From contig NZ_CP026681.1 of the NCBI RefSeq assembly GCF_002949735.1, forward strand, positions 6,974,501 to 7,038,500: 64,000 bases of DNA, written 5' to 3'. A model generated the notes under the pieces. The model had not been told where the DNA came from. It worked only from the letters and a program-made list of their open reading frames with translations, and did no database searches. Positions 17,927 through 26,147 of the stretch are shown one piece after another. How positions within the stretch are numbered: the first letter of the stretch is position 1; the number at the start of each line of letters is the position of its first letter. A program made the translations under genes and the position numbers. The stretch comes from Nostoc sp. 'Peltigera membranacea cyanobiont' N6. GTDB taxonomy: Bacteria; Cyanobacteriota; Cyanobacteriia; Cyanobacteriales; Nostocaceae.

Positions 17927-19993
17927 ATGATTCCCCGAACACGCATCCGAAATATTGGTATTTCTGCTCACATCGACTCTGGTAAAACTACGCTGTCAGA
18001 GCGAATTCTCTTTTACACGGGCAGAATCCACGCTATTGAGGAAGTGCGGGGAGGCGGCAAGGGTGCAACGATGGATTTTATGCCGGAGGAAAAACTACAT
18101 GGCATTACCATTACCTCTGCTGCTACTACCTGTGAATGGCACGATACCCAAATTAACCTGATTGATACACCAGGACACGTGGATTTCACCATTGAAGTGG
18201 AACGCGCCCTGCGGGTATTGGATGGGGCCGTGATGGTGCTGTGTGCTGTGGCGGGTGTGCAGTCCCAGTCTATTACGGTGGATCGGCAAATGAAGCGCTA
18301 CCGCGTGCCGCGTTTGGCGTTCATCAACAAAATGGATCGGATGGGCGCAAATCCATTTCGTGTAGTACAGGGAATACGCGATCGCTTGCAACTCAATGCA
18401 ATATTGATTCAATATCCGATCGGCAGTGAAGACCAATTCCAGGGAGTAATTGACCTGGTAGAAATGACTGCTGACTACTTTGAGGGTGAAAACGGGGAAA
18501 ACCACGTCAAAAAGTCAATTCCCGAAGCTCTTAGGGATGAGGCGCAACAAGCACGGGAGAAGTTGCTAGATGCTTTGTCGCTGTTCTCTGAACCAATGAC
18601 GGAGATGTTACTGGCGGGTGAGGAGATTCCTAAAGCATTAATTTGGGAAACCATCCGACAGGCAACCTTGAGTCTAGAATTTACTCCTGTATTACTGGGT
18701 TCGGCATTCAAAAATAAAGGAGTGCAAAACTTATTGGATGCAGTTGCGCTTTATCTACCATCTCCCGTGGATAGGGAAGTCAAGGGACTAGGGACTGGGG
18801 ATTGGGGACTGGGAACTAGGACAAGCAATTCCCAATCCCCAGTACCCAGTACCCAATCCCTAATCACTCTCTCCCCTAACCCCGATGCTGCTTTGGTGGC
18901 ATTGGCATTTAAACTCACCGTTGAGTCCTTTGGGCAGTTGACCTATACTCGGATTTACTCTGGGACGCTCAAACCAGGCGATACCGTCTACAACTCGCGG
19001 ACTGAACAACGGGTGCAAATCGGTCGCTTGGTGAGAATGCACGCCAATAAGCGAGAAGAGGTAAAAGTTGCCTTAGCAGGGGATATTGTGGCTCTGTTGA
19101 GTGTGGATTGTGCTTCTGGCGATACATTTTGTTCTGGGGAACCACTGGTATCTCTAGAGAAGATGTTTGTGCCGGAACCAGTGATTACACTGGCAATTAC
19201 ACCCAAAAAACAGGAAGATAGCGATCGCCTTTCCAAGGCACTCAATCGCTTTCAAAGGGAAGATCCCACCTTCCGGTTGAGTATCGATCCTGAATCAGGC
19301 GCAACTCTGATTTCTGGGATGGGCGAACTCCACTTGGAAATCTACGTCGAACGCATCCAACGGGAATATAATGCCGAGGTTTACGTTGGTAATCCCGCCG
19401 TGGCGTACCGAGAAACCATTGGACAACAAGCTACCTTTGACTACCGATTCAAGAAACAATCAGGCGGCCCCGGTCAGTACGCCCATATTACTGGGTGGAT
19501 TGAACCCACAGACGAGCCGTTTGTCTTTGAAAATCGGGTAGTTGGGGGTGCGATTCCCAAAGAATATATCCCGGCGTGCGAAAAGGGTTTTCGGGAGGCG
19601 ATGGAATCAGGAAAGCTGGAAGGTTATCCGGTAACTGGGGTGAAAGTCGTTTTGGATGGTGGTTCTTATCATCCAATTGACTCTTCAGAATTGGCTTTTC
19701 GGTCAGCATCTCATCAAGCAATTGAGGGTGCGATCGCTAAAGCCAAACCTTACATCCTCGAACCCATTATGCTTGTTGAGGTGGAAACGCCCAACGAGTT
19801 AATAGGAAGAGTTCAGGGTGACTTATCCTCCCGTCGGGGTTTGCTGTTGGGTTCCGAGACAATGCAGGGATATACGGTGATTCGGGCAGAAGTAGCACTG
19901 GCGCGAATGTTTGGGTATTCTACAGAATTGCGATCGCTCACTTCTGGTATGGCTACTTTTTCAATGGAATTTGCCTGCTATCGCCAGTCCTGA
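17927..19993 (+). CDS. fusA: Elongation factor G paralogue (spirochaete/mitochondrial type)
   Basis: GTPase of 688 residues with P-loop AHIDSGKT (14-21), switch II DTPGHVDF (80-87), NKMD (134-137) and GSAFKNKG (258-265), then EF-G domains II-V. The N-terminal IRNIGISAHIDSGKTTLSE and the VLCAVAGVQSQSITVDRQMKRY stretch match the spirochaete/planctomycete and mitochondrial EF-G1 group, not the usual cyanobacterial EF-G of the str operon, so this is probably an extra, transferred copy. It is not flanked by rpsG or tuf. The linker between G domain and domain II contains an in-frame low-complexity insertion (about residues 287-316). Whether it serves elongation or recycling cannot be told from sequence. 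Confidence 0.85.
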   Translation: MIPRTRIRNIGISAHIDSGKTTLSERILFYTGRIHAIEEVRGGGKGATMDFMPEEKLHGITITSAATTCEWHDTQINLIDTPGHVDFTIEVERALRVLDGAVMVLCAVAGVQSQSITVDRQMKRYRVPRLAFINKMDRMGANPFRVVQGIRDRLQLNAILIQYPIGSEDQFQGVIDLVEMTADYFEGENGENHVKKSIPEALRDEAQQAREKLLDALSLFSEPMTEMLLAGEEIPKALIWETIRQATLSLEFTPVLLGSAFKNKGVQNLLDAVALYLPSPVDREVKGLGTGDWGLGTRTSNSQSPVPSTQSLITLSPNPDAALVALAFKLTVESFGQLTYTRIYSGTLKPGDTVYNSRTEQRVQIGRLVRMHANKREEVKVALAGDIVALLSVDCASGDTFCSGEPLVSLEKMFVPEPVITLAITPKKQEDSDRLSKALNRFQREDPTFRLSIDPESGATLISGMGELHLEIYVERIQREYNAEVYVGNPAVAYRETIGQQATFDYRFKKQSGGPGQYAHITGWIEPTDEPFVFENRVVGGAIPKEYIPACEKGFREAMESGKLEGYPVTGVKVVLDGGSYHPIDSSELAFRSASHQAIEGAIAKAKPYILEPIMLVEVETPNELIGRVQGDLSSRRGLLLGSETMQGYTVIRAEVALARMFGYSTELRSLTSGMATFSMEFACYRQS
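18785..18874 (+). repeat. In-frame repeat insertion inside the EF-G paralogue
   Basis: The DNA reads as repeated gggactggggattgggga units followed by their approximate inverse (tcccaatccccagtaccc), an imperfect hairpin typical of intergenic repeats in this genome (compare 33178-33228). Translation gives about 30 Gly/Thr/Ser/Pro-rich residues in the linker before domain II, without breaking the frame. Confidence 0.8.
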
Positions 19994-20015
19994 ACCCACA
20001 TTAGCAATTAGCATC

Positions 20016-20051
20016 GCTCCAGATTGTCTTTTTAAAAAGACAATCTGGAGC
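20016..20051 (+). terminator. 36-bp perfect palindrome after the EF-G gene
   Basis: The sequence gctccagattgtctttttaa and its exact complement form an 18-bp-arm palindrome with an AT-rich centre, 23 bases after the EF-G stop. It would fold as a strong hairpin followed by 'ttaattta', consistent with a transcription terminator, although the lack of a loop is unusual. Confidence 0.6.
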
Positions 20052-20735
20052 TTAATTTAAACCTTAAATTGTAGGGTGCGTTACACTAAATTAGACTTTC
20101 TCAAACCTTCAAATTCCTACACAGCCCTAACACGCCCTAACTTTTTATTTACTTTATAAATAGGCTTAAGTCTCTTTACTTAATTACGAATTACGCCCTT
20201 GGCCGCAACAATTGCACAAAGGTATCACTCACAGTATGGTCTTTGGTATCGGCACACCAGCCAGTAAATATGTCAAAGCAATAATCAAAGTGCGATCGCT
20301 TGTTTTATAACTGGATAGCTAGCTATCCAATCAAGCCTAGCCTTGGAGACAAAGCGATCGCCTCACTAAGAATAATTTTTCATAAAGCTAAGACTTTGTT
20401 TGTTTTAATATATACAGCAGATTCCCAACAAACGTGCCACAGTTAAAAAGACTAAAAAATAAATTATGCATAACTAAAAAAGCAGCAGATGATTTCAGCC
20501 CTAATGACAAGGACGAATTAAGCGCTAAATGCAAAAAACGATTAGCTGATTTAGACAAAACTCCTTGATACCCAACAAAAACCCGACATCTGTCGGGTGG
20601 TGATAATGGCTTTCTTGCGCCTCAGTCCAAAAGTTTTGCCAAAGCAGTTATCCTATTGCGGTGAAAGTCAACGGTTTTATCCTTGAGGATGTCTCAGCTA
20701 CCTGCTGGCGAGTTGAACTGAATCAACTCGCTACA
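20052..20735. other. Gap with HIP1 sites and a hairpin
   Basis: Apart from a weak 44-codon frame at 20434-20568, no gene is seen. It has HIP1 octamers near 20294 and 20354, direct 'tagctagctat' sequence near 20320, and the hairpin acccgaca-tc-tgtcgggt near 20581-20598. Confidence 0.5.
20434..20568 (+). CDS. Possible 44-residue basic peptide
   Basis: A GTG-started frame encodes a Lys-rich peptide (begins MPQLKRLKNK, ends LADLDKTP) and is followed 12 bases later by a good hairpin (20581-20598). No ribosome-binding sequence is visible and I recognise no family, so this is a weak candidate only. Confidence 0.2.
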   Translation: MPQLKRLKNKLCITKKAADDFSPNDKDELSAKCKKRLADLDKTP

Positions 20736-21074
20736 TTAAAGCTCAATTAACTTGAAGCCCCAAGGTTTTAGAGCCGCTTCAGCTAGTTCTGTATTTACAC
20801 CTTCATAAGCCTCCCATTCCAAGGGATGCTCTTTAGGATGTCCGTCGCCGACATTACCTGCAACTTTGATTATCGGACAGTTGGCGATGCGATCGCGCTC
20901 CAACCCTTTGGGAACTACTATTTGGATTTTATGACCAATAAACTTCGCTGTACTTTCTTCCGCCACAGCTTCACGGATTAAACAAATATCCCCAGCCGTC
21001 CCCCAAGTAGTTTTGTAGATGTGGAGGAATGATATATAAGGTGCTGGCTTGATGGATCTTTTGAGAACATGCAT
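20736..21074 (-). CDS. Hypothetical protein, 112 residues
   Basis: Not recognised. The product is soluble-looking, mixed alpha/beta, with a central hydrophobic strand KIQIVVP and the sequence KVAGNVGDGHPKEHPLEW. The composition is protein-like and the frame covers the whole interval, which supports a real gene. The flanking genes are unrelated and no motif suggests a role. Confidence 0.5.
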   Translation of the reverse strand: MHVLKRSIKPAPYISFLHIYKTTWGTAGDICLIREAVAEESTAKFIGHKIQIVVPKGLERDRIANCPIIKVAGNVGDGHPKEHPLEWEAYEGVNTELAEAALKPWGFKLIEL

Positions 21075-21301
21075 TATCTGTAATCCTTACACTATGAGTC
21101 AAAAATCATAATTCATATAAGTATTTTCTATCACGTTCGTAGGGAAGAAGAATGTTTTTAACTCACTTTTTGCACCTAGTCTAAGTGATTAGCCTTTTTG
21201 GAGAAAGATCGTCGTCTGCATACTAGCTCCCAAAGCGATCGCAGCTAAATGCTGCTACACGAGATAATAGCAATGTCTCATTCAATTGTTGGCGATCGTC
21301 A

Positions 21302-22141
21302 ATGTCCTTCGATAACCTCTGCAAACTACTGTCCGAAAAACATCCCGAACGTTTTGCTAGTTGGGTTTTGGGTACAGAACAAACAAGCGTCAAAGTTCTC
21401 AAAACCGAATTGAGTATTGAACCAATTCGCGCTGATTACGTTACCTTCTTACAGCTAGAAGGACGCATTCTCCACCTAGAATTTCAAACCAAACTAGAAT
21501 CTACACCGCCACTCCCCTTGCGGATGCTAGATTATTGGGTACGCTTGTATCGTTTATATCGTCTACCAATAACGCAAGTTGTCGTATTATTACTTCCCCC
21601 TGCACCAGGAACCGTAATTGAAACTGTCTTTTCAGTCGAAACTACTCGTCATGAATATCGCGTAATTCAAATGTGGTCAGAAAATCCTGAATCATTCCTC
21701 AATGACCCAGCTTTATTACCCTTAGCACCACTGGCAGCAACCACACAACCCCAAGGCTTATTACAACGAGTTGTAGAAAAAGTTAATCAACTTGAGCCAA
21801 GACAACGACCAGAAATTTCTGCCTACACCCAAATCTTAGCGGGGTTAAAATACAATCAGGATTTGATTCGACAATTATTTCGGGAGGGTATGATGCGCGA
21901 GTCAGTAATTTATCAAGAAATTCTCGCTGAAGGCGAACAACGAGGAGAACAACGTGGACGCGAAGCAGAAGGGCAATTGCTCATTCTCCGTCTACTGACT
22001 CGACGGGTGGGAGAATTACCCCAAGAGGTGCGATCGCAGATTGAAAATCTCTCTTTAGAACAATTAGAAAATCTTGGTGAAGCATTGTTGGATTTTCAGG
22101 CGATCGCGGATTTAGAATCCTGGTTTACTAAATTAGAGTAG
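21302..22141 (+). CDS. Rpn/PD-(D/E)XK-type putative transposase-nuclease with DUF4351 tail
   Basis: A 279-residue protein of the Rpn family, recombination-promoting nucleases of the PD-(D/E)XK fold that are numerous in cyanobacteria. The active-site pattern is the Asp of RADYVTF followed by LHLEFQTK (E-x-Q). After a charged GEQRGEQRGREAEGQ segment comes a C-terminal DUF4351 helical region (ILRLLTRRVGELPQ). The gene is intact. No inverted repeats or partner genes are seen around it, and the true biological role of the family is unsettled. Confidence 0.75.
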   Translation: MSFDNLCKLLSEKHPERFASWVLGTEQTSVKVLKTELSIEPIRADYVTFLQLEGRILHLEFQTKLESTPPLPLRMLDYWVRLYRLYRLPITQVVVLLLPPAPGTVIETVFSVETTRHEYRVIQMWSENPESFLNDPALLPLAPLAATTQPQGLLQRVVEKVNQLEPRQRPEISAYTQILAGLKYNQDLIRQLFREGMMRESVIYQEILAEGEQRGEQRGREAEGQLLILRLLTRRVGELPQEVRSQIENLSLEQLENLGEALLDFQAIADLESWFTKLE

Positions 22142-22171
22142 CAATGGCCTTTTACTAAAAAGGGAATGTTT

Positions 22172-24718
22172 TTACAACACGATAATTGCCCACATACTAA
22201 CTCCCAAAGCGATCGCTGCTAGGTATTGCCCAAGGAGCGAGCGCACTGGCTGCTTGGCAATCTTTTGCGTTAATAACATAGTCATCAACACTGAGAAAAT
22301 TATCGTTGTACCTTGCAAAAAGGCAATCACAGCTGGGTGAGCAACCAATATTGGCAATTGTTCGCCACTCAAACCAAAAGTAGCAAAGGTAACAGGTAAA
22401 ATCCGCCCGCCTTCGCCTAAGCCTAAACGCAGATAATGAGCTAAGTTTCCTCCCAACACTAATGGTAAATAGCCATAAGCAAGTTCTACAAATGATTTTG
22501 GCTTCCGGTTAAAGTTCAACAGTTTCAGCAAACCATAAACCCCAAAGGTAAAAATCGCTGGGATAATTAACACTAGCAGCGATAATCCGAAGTGCTGCCA
22601 AAACTGAGTTAAATCCAGTTGTAACCCCAACCAAGATTGCAATTCTGGCAAGCGATGCAGATATATCCCACCCAATAGCAAAAACAACAATGCTACTTCA
22701 TAAGTGCGGGGTACATGAGTTGTCCACAGTTCAATTGCAGGGGGACGCAAGTTGAATTCAACGGAACGATGAGGACAGGCTTTTAAGCAAGTCATACACA
22801 GTACGCAATCTCTGTTATCTTCTAACTGTGCGGGATGCGAGTATAAAGGACATCCATTGGTTTCCAGCCCTTCGCCCTTTTGCGGCCCACCTTTATAGCA
22901 CTGATAGGTGGTGCAACTGGCAGAACATATCCCTTGCTGGGCGCGGAGTTCCGTCATTGAGAGTTTGGCAAATAAACCATTCATTCCACCAATAGGGCAG
23001 AGATATCGACACCAAAACCGCCGCTCAAAAAGTGCGGAGAAAATCATCGCCCCAGCAGTAATTAACAGCAGCAAACAAGCGCTGAGGTAAGCGGTATTTT
23101 CTAAATGCCAGAGTTCTTCCCATAAGAAAATTAGGGTGAACAAACCAAACATGAACCATCCGCCCCATTTCTCAGCTTCCTGTCTCGGCCAGCGTTTGAG
23201 TTTTCGCGGCCACAGCCAGAGGGATAACTTTTGGGTAATTTCCCCGTAAATCATAAAGGGACAAACAGAACACCAGATCCGTCCTAAAAAGGGAAAGAGA
23301 AATAAGAAGAACGGCCACCACCAAGCCCAAAAGAAATTTAATACGAAATTGCGATCGCGGGTTTGCGGCCCAATAAATAATATTGCAACAATAATTGCAA
23401 AAGCCGTTGCAGTAAAACCATAATTAATGCGATCGGGCCACCAAGGACTCCTCAAAAACCGCCGCAAACGAGGATAGGCATTCAACAGATTCACCCGAAA
23501 TCGTTTTTTCTTCGCTTCGGCTGGCCAGAAAATTTCTTCTGTTAATTCATTAGCACCCTCGGCTTGGACGATCGCTCTTTCAACCAGGTTTTTTAATTCC
23601 TTAAGATTGCCAGGAAAATCATAAGATTGTAGGCGACGTAAAGCTTCTGGGGTGATATGCGGTTTCGGAACGCCTCTAGCCCGAATGTAGAGACTAGTAT
23701 AATATTCAACCTGTGCTTGAACATCAGCTTTCCGCACCCGTAGCGGTGGTACTTTAATAACGTGACCAACAGAACGTTCAATGGTCGGCAGAGTTTTTTC
23801 AGAAACAATCAGAATTCTGGCTTTACTGGGGCGAGGTTCAGGTGTTGATTCTCCCGAACGGCTTACAGGGGTATATGTGCCAGTTTTGAGCAACTGCGTC
23901 ACGGGAGGTAATAATTCTTCGGGCAATTCTTGGATATTGTTGAGAACTAAAGTACCTTCTCCCAACCATTCCAACAGTCCTGGTTTACCGCCAGCGCGAC
24001 CGAATAAATCTGCACCGCTAGTTTGCAGAATACCGCAATTGACTTTAATTATCGGTTCTCGCCGTTTTGGAGAACCAAAGTGGATCAGGGCTGCTATGTT
24101 GTCCTTTTCTAACCCTGGTTCTCCAAAGATATCCACTGATTTGCGGTCAGCAGCAGCTTCTCGAATTTGTTCGCGCAGCCGCACAGCATAGCGACTCGTA
24201 CCGACAATTCCCCGTTGCGCTTTGGTAACTAAATATGGCCGCAAAGCTACGGAACGTTCTTGTTCATAGCCGAGTGCAGATGTCGCCTGGGCTAATTCTT
24301 GAACCAATTGGCGGGAAAAAGCCTTAGCGATTTCGGGATATTGGGTGACTATTTCCCGAAATTTATCACCAGACACAACCCACAAGTGACATTCGGTTAC
24401 TGTAGTAATTGTGAATGGAGTTAATTCATCCAACAGCAATTCTTTGAGTTCAATCACAGATCCGGGTAGGAATCCACAAGCTAAGGCTGGGTTGGTTTCA
24501 TTGGTGGTATTGCTTTCAAGTTGACCTTCTACAAGAATATAAAGGGCTTCTGGAGGAGTGCCTTCGCTAACTAAGTCAGTTTCGGCACTTACAACTTGTT
24601 CTTCGATTACTTGTGCGATCGCATTTAACACTTCAGGCGAGAGAATTCCTAAAGTGGTGCGTTCTTGTAGCCATATAACTGTTTCTGGAGATGTCACGTC
24701 GCTTTGCTCCGAATTCAA
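22172..24718 (-). CDS. cNMP-binding / degenerate sigma-54-type AAA+ / membrane polyferredoxin fusion
   Basis: An 848-residue fusion. Residues about 20-150 are a CRP-like cyclic-nucleotide-binding domain. Residues about 170-395 align with sigma-54 activator AAA+ domains (VNCGILQTSGADLFG, PPLRVRKADV, YDFPGNLKELKNLVERA), but Walker A is degenerate (GEPGLEKDN), Walker B is NNI instead of DEI and the GAFTGA loop is missing. Residues about 430-848 hold several membrane spans and NapH/CcoG-type cysteine motifs (CSVCP 483, CRYLCP 570, CVLCMTCLKACP 638-649) plus a Cys-rich loop at 598-623. It is probably a membrane-bound redox sensor or electron carrier coupled to a cytoplasmic signalling module, not a sigma-54 activator. 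Substrate and partners are unknown. Confidence 0.8.
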   Translation of the reverse strand: MNSEQSDVTSPETVIWLQERTTLGILSPEVLNAIAQVIEEQVVSAETDLVSEGTPPEALYILVEGQLESNTTNETNPALACGFLPGSVIELKELLLDELTPFTITTVTECHLWVVSGDKFREIVTQYPEIAKAFSRQLVQELAQATSALGYEQERSVALRPYLVTKAQRGIVGTSRYAVRLREQIREAAADRKSVDIFGEPGLEKDNIAALIHFGSPKRREPIIKVNCGILQTSGADLFGRAGGKPGLLEWLGEGTLVLNNIQELPEELLPPVTQLLKTGTYTPVSRSGESTPEPRPSKARILIVSEKTLPTIERSVGHVIKVPPLRVRKADVQAQVEYYTSLYIRARGVPKPHITPEALRRLQSYDFPGNLKELKNLVERAIVQAEGANELTEEIFWPAEAKKKRFRVNLLNAYPRLRRFLRSPWWPDRINYGFTATAFAIIVAILFIGPQTRDRNFVLNFFWAWWWPFFLFLFPFLGRIWCSVCPFMIYGEITQKLSLWLWPRKLKRWPRQEAEKWGGWFMFGLFTLIFLWEELWHLENTAYLSACLLLLITAGAMIFSALFERRFWCRYLCPIGGMNGLFAKLSMTELRAQQGICSASCTTYQCYKGGPQKGEGLETNGCPLYSHPAQLEDNRDCVLCMTCLKACPHRSVEFNLRPPAIELWTTHVPRTYEVALLFLLLGGIYLHRLPELQSWLGLQLDLTQFWQHFGLSLLVLIIPAIFTFGVYGLLKLLNFNRKPKSFVELAYGYLPLVLGGNLAHYLRLGLGEGGRILPVTFATFGLSGEQLPILVAHPAVIAFLQGTTIIFSVLMTMLLTQKIAKQPVRSLLGQYLAAIALGVSMWAIIVL

Positions 24719-24977
24719 AATTCAAAATTCCCATAAATAAATTTAGTTGCTCTGTATCATGAGTCTTTGTCGGTCATGTTAAATTCTCCGTGTAGGCTGT
24801 TATGTATAACTGTTTTCAATTCGGTGAAATACAGTAGAAGCGCACAAATATGCTAGCCTACTGAGTATTACATCCAAACAATAACCGCTATCAAAGAAAT
24901 TATCCTCTGAAAGAATGTCAAAATATCTGTGTGCGGCTGTTATGGATTAATATTTGAGAATTGAGCGGGGACGAATT

Positions 24978-25613
24978 ATGGCACTTTATCTAGACTCAGC
25001 GATCGCATCTGAGGCTGAAGTTGTTAAGCTTTGGGGATGGGTGAAAGGCATTACAACTAATCCCACACTGTTGTCTCAAAGCGATACCCCAGCAGAAATC
25101 ACGCTCAAAAATTTGGTTGCCTTGACTTCTGGCCCGTTATACTATCAACTTGTGGCATCCGATAAAGCTGGGATGCTAGCTGAAGGTAGAAAAGCTTTCG
25201 AGATTATTGGTTCGCAAACAATTTTAAAGATTCCCGCAACACCGTTAGGTTTTGAAGTGGTAGCGAGTCTATCATCAGAAATTACCTGTTCTGTGACAGC
25301 GATTTATAGTGCAGCCCAAGCAGCAGTTGCACGGGAGGCGGGAGCGAAAATTGCCATAGCTTATGTAAATAGGGCGACGCGGTTGTTAGGTGATGGTATT
25401 GCCTTAGTGCGGGATATGGCTAGCGTCCTCAAAGGCAGTGATACGGAAATTTTGGCAGCTAGTATCAAATCTCCCGAAGAAGCAGCCGCTTCATTGCAAG
25501 CCGGGGCGGATCATTTGACTTTACCATTAGCAATGTTGCAAGCGATCGCAACTCATGAATTCTCACAGAAAACTGTTGAAGAATTTGCTAAAGGAGGCAT
25601 CGGTTTAAGATAA
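24978..25613 (+). CDS. Small transaldolase / fructose-6-phosphate aldolase-like protein
   Basis: A 211-residue TIM-barrel aldolase of the TalC/FSA-MipB group. It has the N-terminal ITTNPTLL signature (25-32) and the Schiff-base Lys84 in ILKIPAT. It could act as a short transaldolase in the pentose phosphate pathway or as a fructose-6-phosphate aldolase; sequence alone does not decide. The start is the ATG at 24978, preceded by GCGGGGA; a TTG eight codons upstream is less likely. Confidence 0.8.
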   Translation: MALYLDSAIASEAEVVKLWGWVKGITTNPTLLSQSDTPAEITLKNLVALTSGPLYYQLVASDKAGMLAEGRKAFEIIGSQTILKIPATPLGFEVVASLSSEITCSVTAIYSAAQAAVAREAGAKIAIAYVNRATRLLGDGIALVRDMASVLKGSDTEILAASIKSPEEAAASLQAGADHLTLPLAMLQAIATHEFSQKTVEEFAKGGIGLR

Positions 25614-25621
25614 TTCGTAAT

Positions 25622-25655
25622 GGGCTACGCCCCGCTACGCCCCGCTACGCTAACG
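25622..25655. repeat. Tandem 'gctacgcccc' repeat
   Basis: Three copies of a 10-base unit (gctacgcccc, last one varied) followed by 'taattcgtaatt' repeats lie after the aldolase gene. Simple repeat of the kind dispersed through this genome. Confidence 0.6.
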
Positions 25656-25678
25656 TAATTTGTAATTCGTAATTAAAT

Positions 25679-25771
25679 ATGAGTTTGTCAGATATTCCTA
25701 ATCTCTGGGTTCCCTTGGTACTTTTAGGTTTAATTATTGTCGCTGCTGTATTTTTCAGTCGCACCAGTTGA
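25679..25771 (+). CDS. Possible 30-residue single-span membrane peptide
   Basis: An ATG-started frame encodes a 30-residue peptide with a short polar N-terminus (MSLSDIPN), a continuous hydrophobic stretch (about 9-25) and a basic end (FSRTS). The layout is like the tiny subunits of photosystems and the b6f complex, but it matches none that I can name. There is no clear ribosome-binding sequence. Confidence 0.35.
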   Translation: MSLSDIPNLWVPLVLLGLIIVAAVFFSRTS

Positions 25772-25909
25772 TTACTAAGGCATTACAAAAGATTATGTTA
25801 GGTAAAGTAACAGAGCCTTTTGCTGCCTGACAGTGCTTTGGTAATAATTAACAATTGCGTTGTAGTAATCTATCATATCATGTCCGCTTGATTGCTTATT
25901 AAACCTGAA

Positions 25910-25985
25910 GAACCCCACCCCCGCCAAAGCTACGCTTTGTCTCCCCTCCCGAAGAGCGGGGAGGGGTTGGGGGTGGGGTGTAATG
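25910..25985. repeat. 'ccccacccc...ggggtgggg' REP hairpin
   Basis: A long GC-rich imperfect inverted repeat (cccacccccgccaaagc ... gggttgggggtggg, centred on cccctcccgaagagcgggga). It is a recognised type of dispersed repeat in Nostocales, and a spurious minus-strand frame runs over it. Confidence 0.75.
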
Positions 25986-26015
25986 ACTGTGGTTAGCATA
26001 ACTAATTATGCGGAC

Positions 26016-26147
26016 ATGATATCATCACTAATACCCCTGGAAAAACTTGTGCTTGAGGGTTACTTAGCGGGGTTGCGTTCTGCTGGCTGGAATGGGGATG
26101 AGTGTGTGGTGTGCTTTACCTATGCTGCTTTAGGGCGCTTTTTGTAA
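26016..26147 (+). pseudogene. Remnant resembling an aminoglycoside-phosphotransferase-family C-terminus
   Basis: This 43-codon frame contains EGYLAGLRSAGWNGD followed by FTYAALGR, which resembles the C-terminal part of phosphotransferase-fold (APH-family) proteins. The kinase core upstream is absent and replaced by a REP repeat, so it is probably a gene relic. The match is short and from memory. Confidence 0.35.

Noticed and set aside
21302..22141. Treating the Rpn-like gene as part of an active transposon
   Set aside because: No terminal inverted repeats or target duplications are visible around it.
22172..24718. Reading the AAA+ protein as a sigma-54-dependent transcription activator
   Set aside because: The GAFTGA loop and intact Walker motifs are missing, and the C-terminal part is a membrane Fe-S domain without a helix-turn-helix.
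25793..25999. 68-codon minus-strand frame
   Set aside because: Runs across the GC-rich REP hairpin and has no protein-like signature.
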